A stretch of DNA of 32,171 nucleotides from Alphaproteobacteria bacterium (GTDB lineage Bacteria; Pseudomonadota; Alphaproteobacteria; Rhizobiales; Aestuariivirgaceae). The translations under genes were made by a program, and so were the position numbers. The stretch spans positions 1-32,171 of the forward strand of contig JAJRRY010000218.1 in the NCBI GenBank assembly GCA_024279095.1, in the 5' to 3' direction. Below the pieces are notes generated by a model. It had not been told where the DNA came from and ran no database searches. It saw only the letters and a program-made list of their open reading frames with translations. Below, piece after piece: positions 7,782-15,339 of the stretch. How positions within the stretch are numbered: the stretch's first letter is position 1; every line of letters begins with the position of its first letter.

Positions 7782-9224
7782 ATGACTCGCAAGGTGGACG
7801 TCTGCATCATCGGCGCCGGCTCGGCCGGCATGTACGCGACCGGGCAGGTGGCGCGGCACACGAAGGACTTCGTGCTCGTCAATGCCGGGCCACTGGGCAC
7901 CACATGCGCCCGCGTGGGCTGCATGCCCTCCAAGGTGCTCATCCAGGCTGCGGACGATCTGGCCCATTCCCGTCATTTCGCCACCGAGGGCATCCATGGC
8001 GCGGAGCACCTGAAGGCTTCCATTCCGGAGGTGCTGGCCCATGTGCGCAAGATGCGCGACGGCTTCGCCTCCGGTCCCGCCGGCAAGGCACGCAAGATCG
8101 GAGAGCACGGCAAGCTGGTGGAGGGCGAGGCCCGCTTCGTCGCCCCGGACACCATCGAGGTGGGGGGCGAGCGCATCGCCGCGAAGGCCTTTGTCATCGC
8201 CGCCGGCTCCCGTCCCGTCGTGCCGCAGGCCTGGATCGACACCTTCGGCACAGGGCGGCTGCTGACCACCGAGACCCTCTTCGAGCAGGAGGATCTGCCG
8301 GGCGAGATTGCGGTACTCGGAATGGGCGCCATCGGGCTGGAAATGGGCCAGGCCCTCTCCCGTCTCGGCATCCGGGTGGTGGGCGTGGACATGGCGGAAA
8401 CCATTGCCGGACTTACCGATGACGGCGTGAGCTATCCGGCCATTGCGCTGATGCGTGAGGAATTCGAGGTCTGGCTTGGCGCTCCGGCCGAGCTGGAGCC
8501 TGCGGAGGATGGTCGCATCCGCGTCCGGGCGGGCGAAAAGGAAACGGTGGTCGACAAGGTGCTGGTGGCGCTGGGCAGACGTCCCAACATCGACCGGCTG
8601 AACATCGAGGCCACCGGCGTGGAGCTGGATTCGCGCGGCATTCCCGTCTTCGACCGCCATACCATGCGCATCGGCGAGACGAACCTGTTCATCGCCGGCG
8701 ACGTCAATGGCGAGCGCCAGCTTCTCCACGAGGCCGCCGACGAGGGCCGCATTGCCGGCTGGAACGCCGGCAGCCTGGCGAAAGGCGAGCCGCTGCGCCG
8801 CTTCCGCCGCAAGGTGCCGCTGGGTGTCGTGTTCTGCGATCCCAACATCGCCACGGTGGGCGAAACCTTCGCCCAGCTCGACGCCACGCTGGTGGAAGAC
8901 GAGGGTTTCGTGGTCGGCGAGCGCGATTTCTCCACTCAGGCCCGCGCCCGCGTCATGCAGGCCAACCGCGGAATCCTGCACGTCTATGCCCGCAAGTCCG
9001 ACGGGCTGATCCTGGGGGCGGAGATGTGCATTCCGCGCGCCGAGCACATGGCCCATCACATCGCCTGGGCCATGGAACGCGGCATGACCATCGCCGAGAT
9101 GATCGCTCTGCCGTACTATCATCCGGTGCTCGAGGAGGGCCTGCAGAACGCCCTGCATGACGCATATTCGCAACTCGATGATTCCGCGAAGGTGGACGGC
9201 ATCCCCGACGTGCCATTCGAATGA
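7782..9224 (+). CDS. Dihydrolipoamide dehydrogenase-like FAD/NAD disulfide oxidoreductase
   Basis: This 480-residue protein starts at ATG 7782, preceded by CAGGGG. It has the FAD-binding GAGSAG motif (residues 11-16), a redox-active pair C42-x4-C47 within GTTCARVGCMPSK, a second nucleotide fold starting at AVLGMGAIGLEMGQAL, the FAD motif TNLFIAGDVNG, and a C-terminal H447-P-x2-E-E452 catalytic dyad. These are the parts of a class I disulfide reductase acting on lipoamide. It is not next to pyruvate or 2-oxoglutarate dehydrogenase genes, so it may be a stand-alone or stress-related member (PRK06292-like) rather than the main E3 subunit. It ends in a strong terminator and is monocistronic. The substrate is not certain. 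Confidence 0.88.
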   Translation: MTRKVDVCIIGAGSAGMYATGQVARHTKDFVLVNAGPLGTTCARVGCMPSKVLIQAADDLAHSRHFATEGIHGAEHLKASIPEVLAHVRKMRDGFASGPAGKARKIGEHGKLVEGEARFVAPDTIEVGGERIAAKAFVIAAGSRPVVPQAWIDTFGTGRLLTTETLFEQEDLPGEIAVLGMGAIGLEMGQALSRLGIRVVGVDMAETIAGLTDDGVSYPAIALMREEFEVWLGAPAELEPAEDGRIRVRAGEKETVVDKVLVALGRRPNIDRLNIEATGVELDSRGIPVFDRHTMRIGETNLFIAGDVNGERQLLHEAADEGRIAGWNAGSLAKGEPLRRFRRKVPLGVVFCDPNIATVGETFAQLDATLVEDEGFVVGERDFSTQARARVMQANRGILHVYARKSDGLILGAEMCIPRAEHMAHHIAWAMERGMTIAEMIALPYYHPVLEEGLQNALHDAYSQLDDSAKVDGIPDVPFE

Positions 9225-9272
9225 CTGCAGGGGCGGCCCTCAGACCGCTGCTGGACGCAATTTCGGACAAAG

Positions 9273-9299
9273 CCCCGCATGCCCTGCGTGCGGGGTTTT
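9273..9299 (+). terminator. Intrinsic terminator after the disulfide reductase gene
   Basis: CCCCGCA at 9273-9279 pairs perfectly with TGCGGGG at 9289-9295 across a 9-base loop and is followed by TTTT. It lies 48 bases after the stop codon. Confidence 0.85.
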
Positions 9300-9525
9300 C
9301 GCATGCGCAGACGTGTAAGGAAAATCTGTATACGTAAATACATGCTGGAAGCAAGTAGATGCGGAGATTTCCGGATGTTTCAGTCAGCATATGAGCATAA
9401 ATGAATATCATGAAATACTTATAATAAGACCAAAGTCGAATGTCTTGATCTTGATTAATCCTTCTATAACAAAGCAAAAACGGCAGAAACCGCAAGAACA
9501 TGCCACAGGAAGGGGAAACGCCATC
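9300..9525 (+). promoter_or_regulatory. AT-rich intergenic leader upstream of the YeiH-type transporter
   Basis: This 226-base stretch is markedly richer in A and T than its surroundings. A perfect -10 hexamer TATAAT lies at 9420-9425, but the -35 position is weak, so an activator may be needed. The transporter frame can be read back to an ATG at 9391, but that extension is AT-rich and unlike the family. The ATG at 9526, preceded by AGGAAGGGG, is the better start. A CtrA-like one-mismatch site at 9455-9470 is not convincing in such DNA. Confidence 0.4.
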
Positions 9526-11088
9526 ATGGTATACACTCATCGGCACCCCGCCACCCTGATCATGGGAGCGATCTTCCTGCTGATCGGGCTGGCGACGGGA
9601 TCGGGGCTGCTTGACGGCCTGATCCAGTATCTGCATGCGCAGAAATACGTCGGAGAGATGGTCTGGCTCGGCTACATCTTCGGCGTGGCGGGCATCGTCG
9701 TCGGTGCCTGGCATCTGTGGGGCACGCACGAAGAGGGCGATCTCGACTACTATCTCTCCACGGTCGCAGGAGCCCTGTTCATCCTTCTGGTCGCTCTTCT
9801 GATCCGCTGGTACGTCGCGCCGTGGGTCGCGGTGATTTCCAAGGCCATGGGGCCGGTCATGGGCGACAAGCCGATCCACAAGGTGCTCGGCCTCAACTAC
9901 GTGGTACTGGGCATTCTCGCCGGTATCCTGATCACCAATACCATCGGCGTCCCGCAATGGGCGCGCAATGGCGTACGGCTTTCGCGTCTCGGCCTGAAGA
10001 CCGGCGTCATCCTGCTGGGCACGCTCTATTCCTTCGCCGAGCTGGCGCAGCTGGGCAAGCTGTCGGTGGTGCTCATCGGCGTGTTCGTGTTGGGATCCGT
10101 GGGGCTGGTGCTGCTGTTCGGCCGGCTGCGCGGCCTGCCCAACACCATGACCGGCGTGCTTTCTGCGGGCATGGGCGTGTGCGGCGTCTCCGCCACGGTG
10201 GCCGCCGCGCCGGTGGTGAAGGCGCGGCCGGTGGACATCGCCTATACCATCGGCACCATCCTGATCTGGGGTGTGGGCTGCATGTTCCTGTTCCCGATCA
10301 TCGGTCACGTGCTGGATATGGGGCACGTGCAGTTCGGCGCCTGGGCCGGCACCGGCATTCTCAATTCCGCTCAGGTGGCCGGCGCCGCCCTGGCCTATCA
10401 GCCGGACGGCATCGAGACGCTGAAGGTCGCGGAGATTTTCAACATCACCCGCGTGCTGTTCCTGCCGATCATCGTGCTGTGGCTGGCGCTGTGGTTCGTC
10501 AAGCGCGAAGAGGGTGCGGAAAAGGTCAATATCGGACAGGTGGTGATCCAGAAGTTCCCGCTCTTCGTGCTGGGCTTCATTCTGATGTTCGCATTGTCTT
10601 CCACAGGTGTCTTCGCACCGCCACAGCACTACAAGGGCAAGTACTTCGACAACAACATTCCGGAATCGAAGCTGCTGAAGCCCGAGGAAGCGGCAGTGCT
10701 GAAGTCCGAGATCGATGCGGTACGGGCGAAGAAGCCGGAATACGTGGGGGCTCTGGAACGGCTGGTGGAGAACCGCAAGATCATGAGCCGCGAGGATGAC
10801 GCCATGATCCGCGGTCTCAATAACGCCAAGGTGATGTCGAAGCAGGCCAACAAGCTTCTCAAGAAGGCCCACAAGGCGGTGCGGCACACGGCGAAGAAGA
10901 TCAAGAAGTTCCGGCAATGGATCACGCTGCTCTTCGCCTTCGGTCTGACCGGTCTGGGCATGCAGATCACCATTGCCGCGATCCGGCAGGCCGGCGGGCA
11001 GCCGCTGGTGGTCGGCGGCATCGTGGGCACCCTGAAGGCGGTCCTGTCGCTGATCGTCATCATCCTCTTCGTCCACGAGACGATCTGA
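9526..11088 (+). CDS. YeiH-family putative sulfate exporter, enlarged form
   Basis: This 520-residue polytopic membrane protein belongs to the YeiH/UPF0324 family. Diagnostic stretches are LGLKTGVILLG, the MGVCGVSATVAAAPVVKA segment, the GTILIWGVG helix and GAWAGTGILNSAQVAGAAL. Usual members have about 350 residues. The extra length has two sources. About 100 N-terminal residues add two or three membrane helices, and a hydrophilic, lysine-rich insert of about 100 residues (around 362-460, including KQANKLLKKAHKAVRHTAKK) sits before the last helices. Family members have been proposed to export sulfate or act on sulfonate breakdown; the substrate is unproven. It leads a four-gene operon. Confidence 0.87.
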   Translation: MVYTHRHPATLIMGAIFLLIGLATGSGLLDGLIQYLHAQKYVGEMVWLGYIFGVAGIVVGAWHLWGTHEEGDLDYYLSTVAGALFILLVALLIRWYVAPWVAVISKAMGPVMGDKPIHKVLGLNYVVLGILAGILITNTIGVPQWARNGVRLSRLGLKTGVILLGTLYSFAELAQLGKLSVVLIGVFVLGSVGLVLLFGRLRGLPNTMTGVLSAGMGVCGVSATVAAAPVVKARPVDIAYTIGTILIWGVGCMFLFPIIGHVLDMGHVQFGAWAGTGILNSAQVAGAALAYQPDGIETLKVAEIFNITRVLFLPIIVLWLALWFVKREEGAEKVNIGQVVIQKFPLFVLGFILMFALSSTGVFAPPQHYKGKYFDNNIPESKLLKPEEAAVLKSEIDAVRAKKPEYVGALERLVENRKIMSREDDAMIRGLNNAKVMSKQANKLLKKAHKAVRHTAKKIKKFRQWITLLFAFGLTGLGMQITIAAIRQAGGQPLVVGGIVGTLKAVLSLIVIILFVHETI

Positions 11089-11103
11089 TACAGGGAGGAC
11101 ATC

Positions 11104-11292
11104 ATGAGCGAGAAACAGGAAAAGGACATTGTCGAGGGTGATGCCCAGAACATCGACATCCAGGAGGTGGACGGCTTCCGGTTCCATCGCGGCTCGGCAC
11201 TCTCCATCTTCGGCTCCGACCGCCGCGAGGACATGATGGCGCTCCTGCTGGCGCTGCTCATCGCCCTTGGCGTCTATCTGCTCGTGCCCTGA
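11104..11292 (+). CDS. Small single-span membrane protein, unknown function
   Basis: A 62-residue protein starts 15 bases after the transporter stop, with GGGAGG upstream of the ATG. The first 40 residues are acidic and polar, with a VDGFRFHRGSALSIFGSD segment. The last 20 residues form one hydrophobic helix ending at the C-terminus (MALLLALLIALGVYLLVP). It looks like a tail-anchored partner or accessory subunit of the transporter. I recognise no family. Confidence 0.75.
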   Translation: MSEKQEKDIVEGDAQNIDIQEVDGFRFHRGSALSIFGSDRREDMMALLLALLIALGVYLLVP

Positions 11293-11379
11293 GAGGCATG
11301 ACACAGGCACCGCATGGCCCGGAGGGAGTCCTCTTCCTCCGGGCCGTCGCATGGATCGCGGAGCACGGGAAGGAAACGC

Positions 11380-11841
11380 ATGAGAAAGATCCTGCTCGCC
11401 AGTCACGGTACGCCGGGGGCCCGGGCGGCGGAACGCGCGGCTCTGGAAATGGCCGCAGCCGAAGGCGCCGCAGTCGTGCACCTTTACGTCGTGCCCGAAT
11501 TCTGGCGTGGCATGCGCGGTGACGACTGGCTCAACAATGCCAGCACGCAGGAAACGTTCGGCAACTATGTGGAAGGGGAACTGGCCAGGGAGGCCCGGGA
11601 AGAGGTGGAGCGGCTGGCCGCCGATGCCCGCGCAGCCGGTGTCACCCTTTCCAGCCGCGCCATGTTCGGGGCACCCGTCGACTGTCTGTTGAAAGCGGCT
11701 GACGAGGAACAGCCGGACGTGGTTGTCATGGGCATGCCGCGGCCGAAGGGCGAAAGCGGCTACAATTCCCGCATGAAGCTCGACCTGCTGGTACGGGAGC
11801 TGAAGGTGCGCCTGCTGATCGTCCCGCGGGAGCCATCATGA
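11380..11841 (+). CDS. Universal stress protein (UspA family)
   Basis: This 153-residue protein starts at ATG 11380, preceded by AAGGAAA. It begins with RKILLASHGTPGARAAERAA and continues into the family pattern: VVHLYVV, the long helix EAREEVERLAADARAAGV, and VVVMGMPRPKGESGYNSR where nucleotide-binding members carry GxRG-x9-GS. The ATP-binding motif is degenerate here, so this may be a non-ATP-binding member. It overlaps the next gene by four bases (ATGA) and follows the small membrane protein by 87 bases, so it is probably part of the transporter operon. UspA proteins next to transporters often regulate them; that role here is inference. Confidence 0.85.
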   Translation: MRKILLASHGTPGARAAERAALEMAAAEGAAVVHLYVVPEFWRGMRGDDWLNNASTQETFGNYVEGELAREAREEVERLAADARAAGVTLSSRAMFGAPVDCLLKAADEEQPDVVVMGMPRPKGESGYNSRMKLDLLVRELKVRLLIVPREPS

Positions 11842-12494
11842 ACGACATTGCGGAAAGGGCGCCCGCCATTCCGGCAGGGCAGGGTGCGTCTGCGGAGGAA
11901 CCGGACTTCGCCCGGCTGGAGATCGAAACGCCTTTCGATGTCGGTTGGCTTCGCGATTTCCTGAGCGTTCCGGAGCGCATCCTGCGTCTCAACCCGTTCA
12001 TGGAATTCTCCCGCTTCGAATCCGTTTCCCCGGACAAGTGGCGCATTGCCGGGCGCAATCTGGCGGTGGAACGCGACTTTGACGCTGTCTTCCGGCATGA
12101 GCCTTTCCCTGACGGTGGTTTCCGCCTGCACTGGGAGGGGCTGCTGAAGACCTGCACCGAGGTGCGCATCGTCCCGGAACCGGACGGAACGGCGAAACTC
12201 GTGGTGACCGACGACTACTCCGGCACACCGGAAGAGGAACGCCGGCAGAGAGTGGACGAGGTGGATACCTCCTTCATGCCATGGGGGCAGGCGATATGGC
12301 GCTATCTGCGCAACTGGAAGCGCTGGTCATGGCTTCCGGGCTGGAAATGGTACATGGGTCGCTACTGGTTGCGCATGAAACCGGCGGCGCGGCGCATTTC
12401 CTTCATTCTGCTGGTTCTTTTCGCCATGGAGACGGTCCTTGTCTTCTTCGTTCTGCTCATCCTGTGGCTGGAACTGGATCGGTTCATGAACTGA
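11838..12494 (+). CDS. SRPBCC-like soluble domain joined to a Trp-rich membrane anchor, unknown function
   Basis: This 218-residue protein is translationally coupled to the universal stress protein by a 4-base overlap. Residues about 28-140 resemble a START/SRPBCC ligand-binding fold in pattern ([20 protein letters not shown], then alternating strands), but I call this tentatively. A striking segment, about residues 148-182, holds eight tryptophans with many lysines and arginines (for example [14 protein letters not shown]). A hydrophobic helix of about 25 residues near the C-terminus follows. The segment looks like an interfacial membrane-binding helix, which would place the soluble domain on the cytoplasmic face next to the transporter. 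The family is unrecognised. Confidence 0.7.
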   Translation: MNDIAERAPAIPAGQGASAEEPDFARLEIETPFDVGWLRDFLSVPERILRLNPFMEFSRFESVSPDKWRIAGRNLAVERDFDAVFRHEPFPDGGFRLHWEGLLKTCTEVRIVPEPDGTAKLVVTDDYSGTPEEERRQRVDEVDTSFMPWGQAIWRYLRNWKRWSWLPGWKWYMGRYWLRMKPAARRISFILLVLFAMETVLVFFVLLILWLELDRFMN

Positions 12495-12579
12495 TGTTCA
12501 TGCCGCCTTCCCTTGCGCCCGAGGGATCGTGCACGCATATTTGCATGACGACAAGCAACCGAGGGCAAGACGCGAGGCG

Positions 12580-13578
12580 ATGAACTATCTCAAGACGACA
12601 TTCCTGCTGGCGGCGCTTACCGCCCTATTCATGGGGCTGGGCTACCTGATCGGTGGCCAGACCGGCATGCTCATGGCGCTGGTCTTCGCCGGTGCCATGA
12701 ACGTCTGGTCGTGGTGGAACTCCGACAAGATGGTGCTGCGCATGAACGGCGCGGAGCCGGTGGACGAGGCCTCGGCGCCGGAGCTGTACGCGCTCGTGCG
12801 CGAGCTGGCTGCGCGGGCCGGGCTGCCCATGCCGAAGGTCTATATCATGCACACCGATCAGCCCAACGCCTTCGCCACCGGTCGTGATCCGGAGCATGCG
12901 GCGGTGGCCGTTACAACGGGGCTGATGCAGCTGCTGAACCGTGAGGAGCTGGCCGGGGTGATCGCCCACGAGCTGGCGCACATCAAGAACCGTGATACCC
13001 TCATCATGACCATCACGGCGACCATCGCCGGCGCCATATCCATGCTGGCCAACTTCGCCATGTTTTTCGGCGGACGTGACCGCAACAATCCTCTGGGATT
13101 GGTCGGCACCCTGCTGATGATGATCCTCGCCCCGCTGGCCGCGATGCTGGTGCAGATGGCCATTTCCCGCACCCGGGAGTATGCCGCCGACCGCGAGGGC
13201 GCCCGGATCGCCGGCAACCCTCTGTGGCTGGCTGCGGCGCTGGAAAAGATCTCCGGCTATGCCCATTCCATCCCCAACCCGCGGGCCGAGGAACATCCGG
13301 AAATGGCGCACCTGTTCATCATCAACCCGTTGACCGGGCGGGGCATGGACAATCTTTTCTCCACGCATCCCAATACGGAGAACAGGATTGCCGCCCTGAT
13401 GGAACTGGCCGGGGAAATGGGAATTGCCGGCGGCGGGGCGGTGCCGCAGAGTGCCGGTTCCGACCCCTACGCCCGCCCCGATGACTACTACCGGCGGCGC
13501 GGTGAGAACACGTCCTCCTCCGGGCCGTGGTCGAAGGCCGGATCGAGCCGGACCCGCCGGCGCGGCCCCTGGGAGTGA
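12580..13578 (+). CDS. htpX: HtpX membrane zinc metalloprotease
   Basis: From ATG 12580 the protein has 332 residues. Two N-terminal membrane segments (about 5-50) precede the M48 zinc motif H130-E131-x2-H134 in [12 protein letters not shown]. Two further hydrophobic segments follow (about 150-205), and the third zinc ligand Glu is expected in [13 protein letters not shown]. HtpX degrades damaged membrane proteins together with FtsH and is normally heat- or envelope-stress induced. An upstream in-frame ATG at 12529 would add 17 hydrophilic residues unlike the family. The Ser/Arg-rich C-terminal tail after about residue 295 is variable in the family. rsmB starts 6 bases after the stop, a pairing common in alphaproteobacteria. 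Confidence 0.95.
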   Translation: MNYLKTTFLLAALTALFMGLGYLIGGQTGMLMALVFAGAMNVWSWWNSDKMVLRMNGAEPVDEASAPELYALVRELAARAGLPMPKVYIMHTDQPNAFATGRDPEHAAVAVTTGLMQLLNREELAGVIAHELAHIKNRDTLIMTITATIAGAISMLANFAMFFGGRDRNNPLGLVGTLLMMILAPLAAMLVQMAISRTREYAADREGARIAGNPLWLAAALEKISGYAHSIPNPRAEEHPEMAHLFIINPLTGRGMDNLFSTHPNTENRIAALMELAGEMGIAGGGAVPQSAGSDPYARPDDYYRRRGENTSSSGPWSKAGSSRTRRRGPWE

Positions 13579-13584
13579 GCGCGG

Positions 13585-14931
13585 ATGGCACGCACAGGTG
13601 GCGGCAGGAAGGAAAACGTACCGGGACTGGCGGCCAGACGGGCCGCCGTCTTCGTTCTGGAGCAGGTGCTAAGACAGGGGCGTACTCTGACCTCGGCCCT
13701 GGAGGCGGCGGATACGCGGCTCTCGGCGCTCGAAAGTCGCGACCGGGCACTGGCCGGACATCTGGCGCGTACCGTGCTGCGCCGCCTCGGACAGATTGAT
13801 GATGCCCTTGCCCGCTTCCTGTCGCGGCCTCTACCGAAACGGGCGGAGCGGGTGCGTACCGTGCTGCGCGCCGGTGTCGCCCAGATTCTGTTCATGCGTG
13901 TTCCGGCTCATGCGGCTGTGGATCTTTCCGTGCGCCTGGTACGCGAGGACCACCCGATCGCCCGGCTTTCCGGCCTTGCCAATGCCGTGCTGCGCAACGT
14001 GCTCAGGAACGCGCGGGACATCCTTGCCGGACAGGATCCCTTCCTCCTGAATGTCCCGGAATGGCTGCGTCATAGCTGGACGGATGCATGGGGCGAAGAG
14101 GCGGCCCGTGCCATGGCGGAGGCCCTGCTGGCAGAACCGGCCCTCGACCTCACGGTTCGCCAATCGGAAAAGGCGGCGGAATGGGCTGCCGCGCTGGGAA
14201 GCGCGCTTCTCCTGCCCACCGGCACGATCCGGATCCGTGAGCCGCAGGCATCGGTTCCGCGGCTGCCCGGCTTCTCCGAAGGGGCCTGGTGGGCACAGGA
14301 TGCGGCCGCCGCTCTGCCGGCCCGTCTGCTGGGAGACGTGCGTGGGCGGAATGTGCTGGATCTGTGCGCGGCTCCGGGTGGCAAGACGGCCCAGCTGGCC
14401 TCTGCGGGTGCGCATGTCACGGCCGTGGACGCCTCTGCGGAGCGTCTTCAGATCCTGCACCGGAATCTGGAGAGGCTGCGGCTTGCCGCCGACGTGGTAC
14501 AGGCGGACGTGCTGGAATATGCTCCGCCGAAGCCGTTCGAGGCTGTACTGCTGGATGCACCCTGCTCCGCCACCGGCACGGCGCGGCGGCATCCGGAAGT
14601 CCTGCATCTGAAAACGGCACGACAGGTGGAAAGCCTTGCCCGTCAGCAGGAGCGGATGCTGGACCGCGCTGCGGAGTTCGTCGCCCCGGGTGGTCGCCTG
14701 GTCTACTGCACCTGCTCCCTCCAGACCGAGGAAGGCGAGGAGCGCGCCCGGGCCTTCCTGCAGCGGCAGGGCGCACGGTTTCGCCTCTGCCCGGTGACTT
14801 CCGAAGAGGTGGGCAGACAGGCGCATTTCGTTACCGAAGAGGGCTTCCTGCGCACCCTCCCGCACATGCCCGTGGGAACGGAGAGGTACCTGGACGGGTT
14901 CTTTGCCGCCCGTTTCGAGCGCACCGAATGA
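13585..14931 (+). CDS. rsmB: 16S rRNA (cytosine-C5) methyltransferase, RsmB/Fmu family
   Basis: This 448-residue protein has an N-terminal NusB-like RNA-binding domain (about 10-140) followed by a SAM-dependent methyltransferase domain. Visible motifs are the SAM-binding DLCAAPGGKTAQLA, the motif IV DAPCSATGTARRHPE with the product-release cysteine (about residue 326), and the motif VI CTCSLQTEEGE with the nucleophilic cysteine (about residue 376). Both cysteines of rRNA m5C enzymes are present. In Escherichia coli RsmB modifies C967 of 16S rRNA. It is cotranscribed with htpX. A terminator-like hairpin follows at 15035-15064. Confidence 0.93.
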   Translation: MARTGGGRKENVPGLAARRAAVFVLEQVLRQGRTLTSALEAADTRLSALESRDRALAGHLARTVLRRLGQIDDALARFLSRPLPKRAERVRTVLRAGVAQILFMRVPAHAAVDLSVRLVREDHPIARLSGLANAVLRNVLRNARDILAGQDPFLLNVPEWLRHSWTDAWGEEAARAMAEALLAEPALDLTVRQSEKAAEWAAALGSALLLPTGTIRIREPQASVPRLPGFSEGAWWAQDAAAALPARLLGDVRGRNVLDLCAAPGGKTAQLASAGAHVTAVDASAERLQILHRNLERLRLAADVVQADVLEYAPPKPFEAVLLDAPCSATGTARRHPEVLHLKTARQVESLARQQERMLDRAAEFVAPGGRLVYCTCSLQTEEGEERARAFLQRQGARFRLCPVTSEEVGRQAHFVTEEGFLRTLPHMPVGTERYLDGFFAARFERTE

Positions 14932-15034
14932 AGCAGAGGTGACGGATCTGTGCCGTCCCGGGACAGGTGCTGCTGAGGGTGGGGGTGGGAGAAATATTCC
15001 CCGGTGAGAAAATGGCGGAATCATGTTCTTTCGA

Positions 15035-15064
15035 CATGGCGGCAAGAAAAAAATGCCATGTTTT
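15035..15064 (+). terminator. Terminator-like hairpin after the htpX-rsmB operon
   Basis: CATGGC (15035-15040) pairs with GCCATG (15055-15060) across a 14-base A-rich loop, followed by TTTT. It lies 104 bases after the rsmB stop. The loop is large and the stem short, so confidence is moderate. Confidence 0.45.
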
Positions 15065-15073
15065 CGATTTCTG

Positions 15074-15089
15074 TTAACCGATTGGTAAC
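15074..15089 (+). promoter_or_regulatory. CtrA-box-like site (one mismatch), upstream of the candidate small RNA and rcdA
   Basis: TTAA-N7-GTAAC differs from the CtrA consensus TTAAN7TTAAC by one base. The same bases form an imperfect dyad, GTTAACC-gatt-GGTAAC. It lies in the 408-bp gene-free region between rsmB and rcdA. In Caulobacter rcdA is, to my recollection, in the CtrA regulon, which makes the location suggestive. Confidence 0.4.
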
Positions 15090-15094
15090 GATAT

Positions 15095-15214
15095 TTCCGT
15101 CATCATGGTTAACGTAATCCAGATATCTGGATTTCTTCCGAGTGGCTCCTGTCCACTCTGTTTGACGCCTCCCTGTTAGACTGCGAGCCGCGCATGTTTG
15201 CGCGGCTCTTTTTT
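15095..15214 (+). ncRNA. Candidate small RNA gene between rsmB and rcdA
   Basis: Within 120 bases and with no open frame there are three consecutive stem-forming elements on the plus strand. The first is a perfect 18-bp palindrome at 15116-15133 (AATCCAGAT/ATCTGGATT). The second is a hairpin with GAGTGG (15140-15145) and CCACTC (15153-15158). The third is a strong intrinsic terminator at 15185-15214. Another terminator-like hairpin ends just before, at 15064, so the second terminator must serve a transcript that begins between them. The CtrA-box-like site at 15074-15089 is in promoter position. The 5' end is not fixed. Alternatively, the 18-bp palindrome is a protein-binding operator. Confidence 0.45.
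15185..15214 (+). terminator. Strong intrinsic terminator with no gene directly upstream
   Basis: GAGCCGCGC (15185-15193) pairs perfectly with GCGCGGCTC (15200-15208) around a 6-base loop and is followed by six T. It is 254 bases past the rsmB stop and oriented away from it, 126 bases before rcdA. Confidence 0.9.
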
Positions 15215-15267
15215 GTCTGGCCCGGTGCTTGCATCGGGCCTGCCGCCGGGGAACAAGGTGGTTCATC

Positions 15268-15308
15268 TTGACCTGACTGGCGCATGAATTCATCATGACG
15301 CGCAGTCA
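15268..15308 (+). promoter_or_regulatory. Candidate rcdA promoter with nested dyads
   Basis: TTGACC (15268-15273) and CATCAT (15291-15296) are separated by 17 bases, 43 bases before the rcdA ATG. The perfect palindrome ATGAATTCAT (15284-15293) overlaps the -10. A wider imperfect dyad, TGACTG (15274-15279) with CAGTCA (15303-15308), encloses the -10 and the expected transcription start. Confidence 0.45.
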
Positions 15309-15339
15309 GTGGGGTGCAGAATAACAAAGGTAAAGGCTG

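Noticed and set aside
9455-9470. TTAA-N7-ATAAC as a CtrA site before the transporter gene
   Set aside because: It has one mismatch and lies in locally AT-rich DNA, where such matches arise easily.
9391-9525. N-terminal extension of the YeiH-type transporter from ATG 9391
   Set aside because: The 45 extra residues are encoded by AT-rich DNA unlike the gene body, do not resemble the family, and the ATG at 9526 has a good ribosome site.
8953-11481. 842-codon open frame on the minus strand across the YeiH operon
   Set aside because: It is antisense to well-supported genes, its product is full of Gln, His, Asp and Arg with no fold or motif, and such frames are common opposite GC-rich genes.
14941-14957. 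GACGG/CCGTC hairpin just after rsmB as its terminator
   Set aside because: It is followed by CCCGGG and not by a T run; the hairpin at 15035-15064 fits better.
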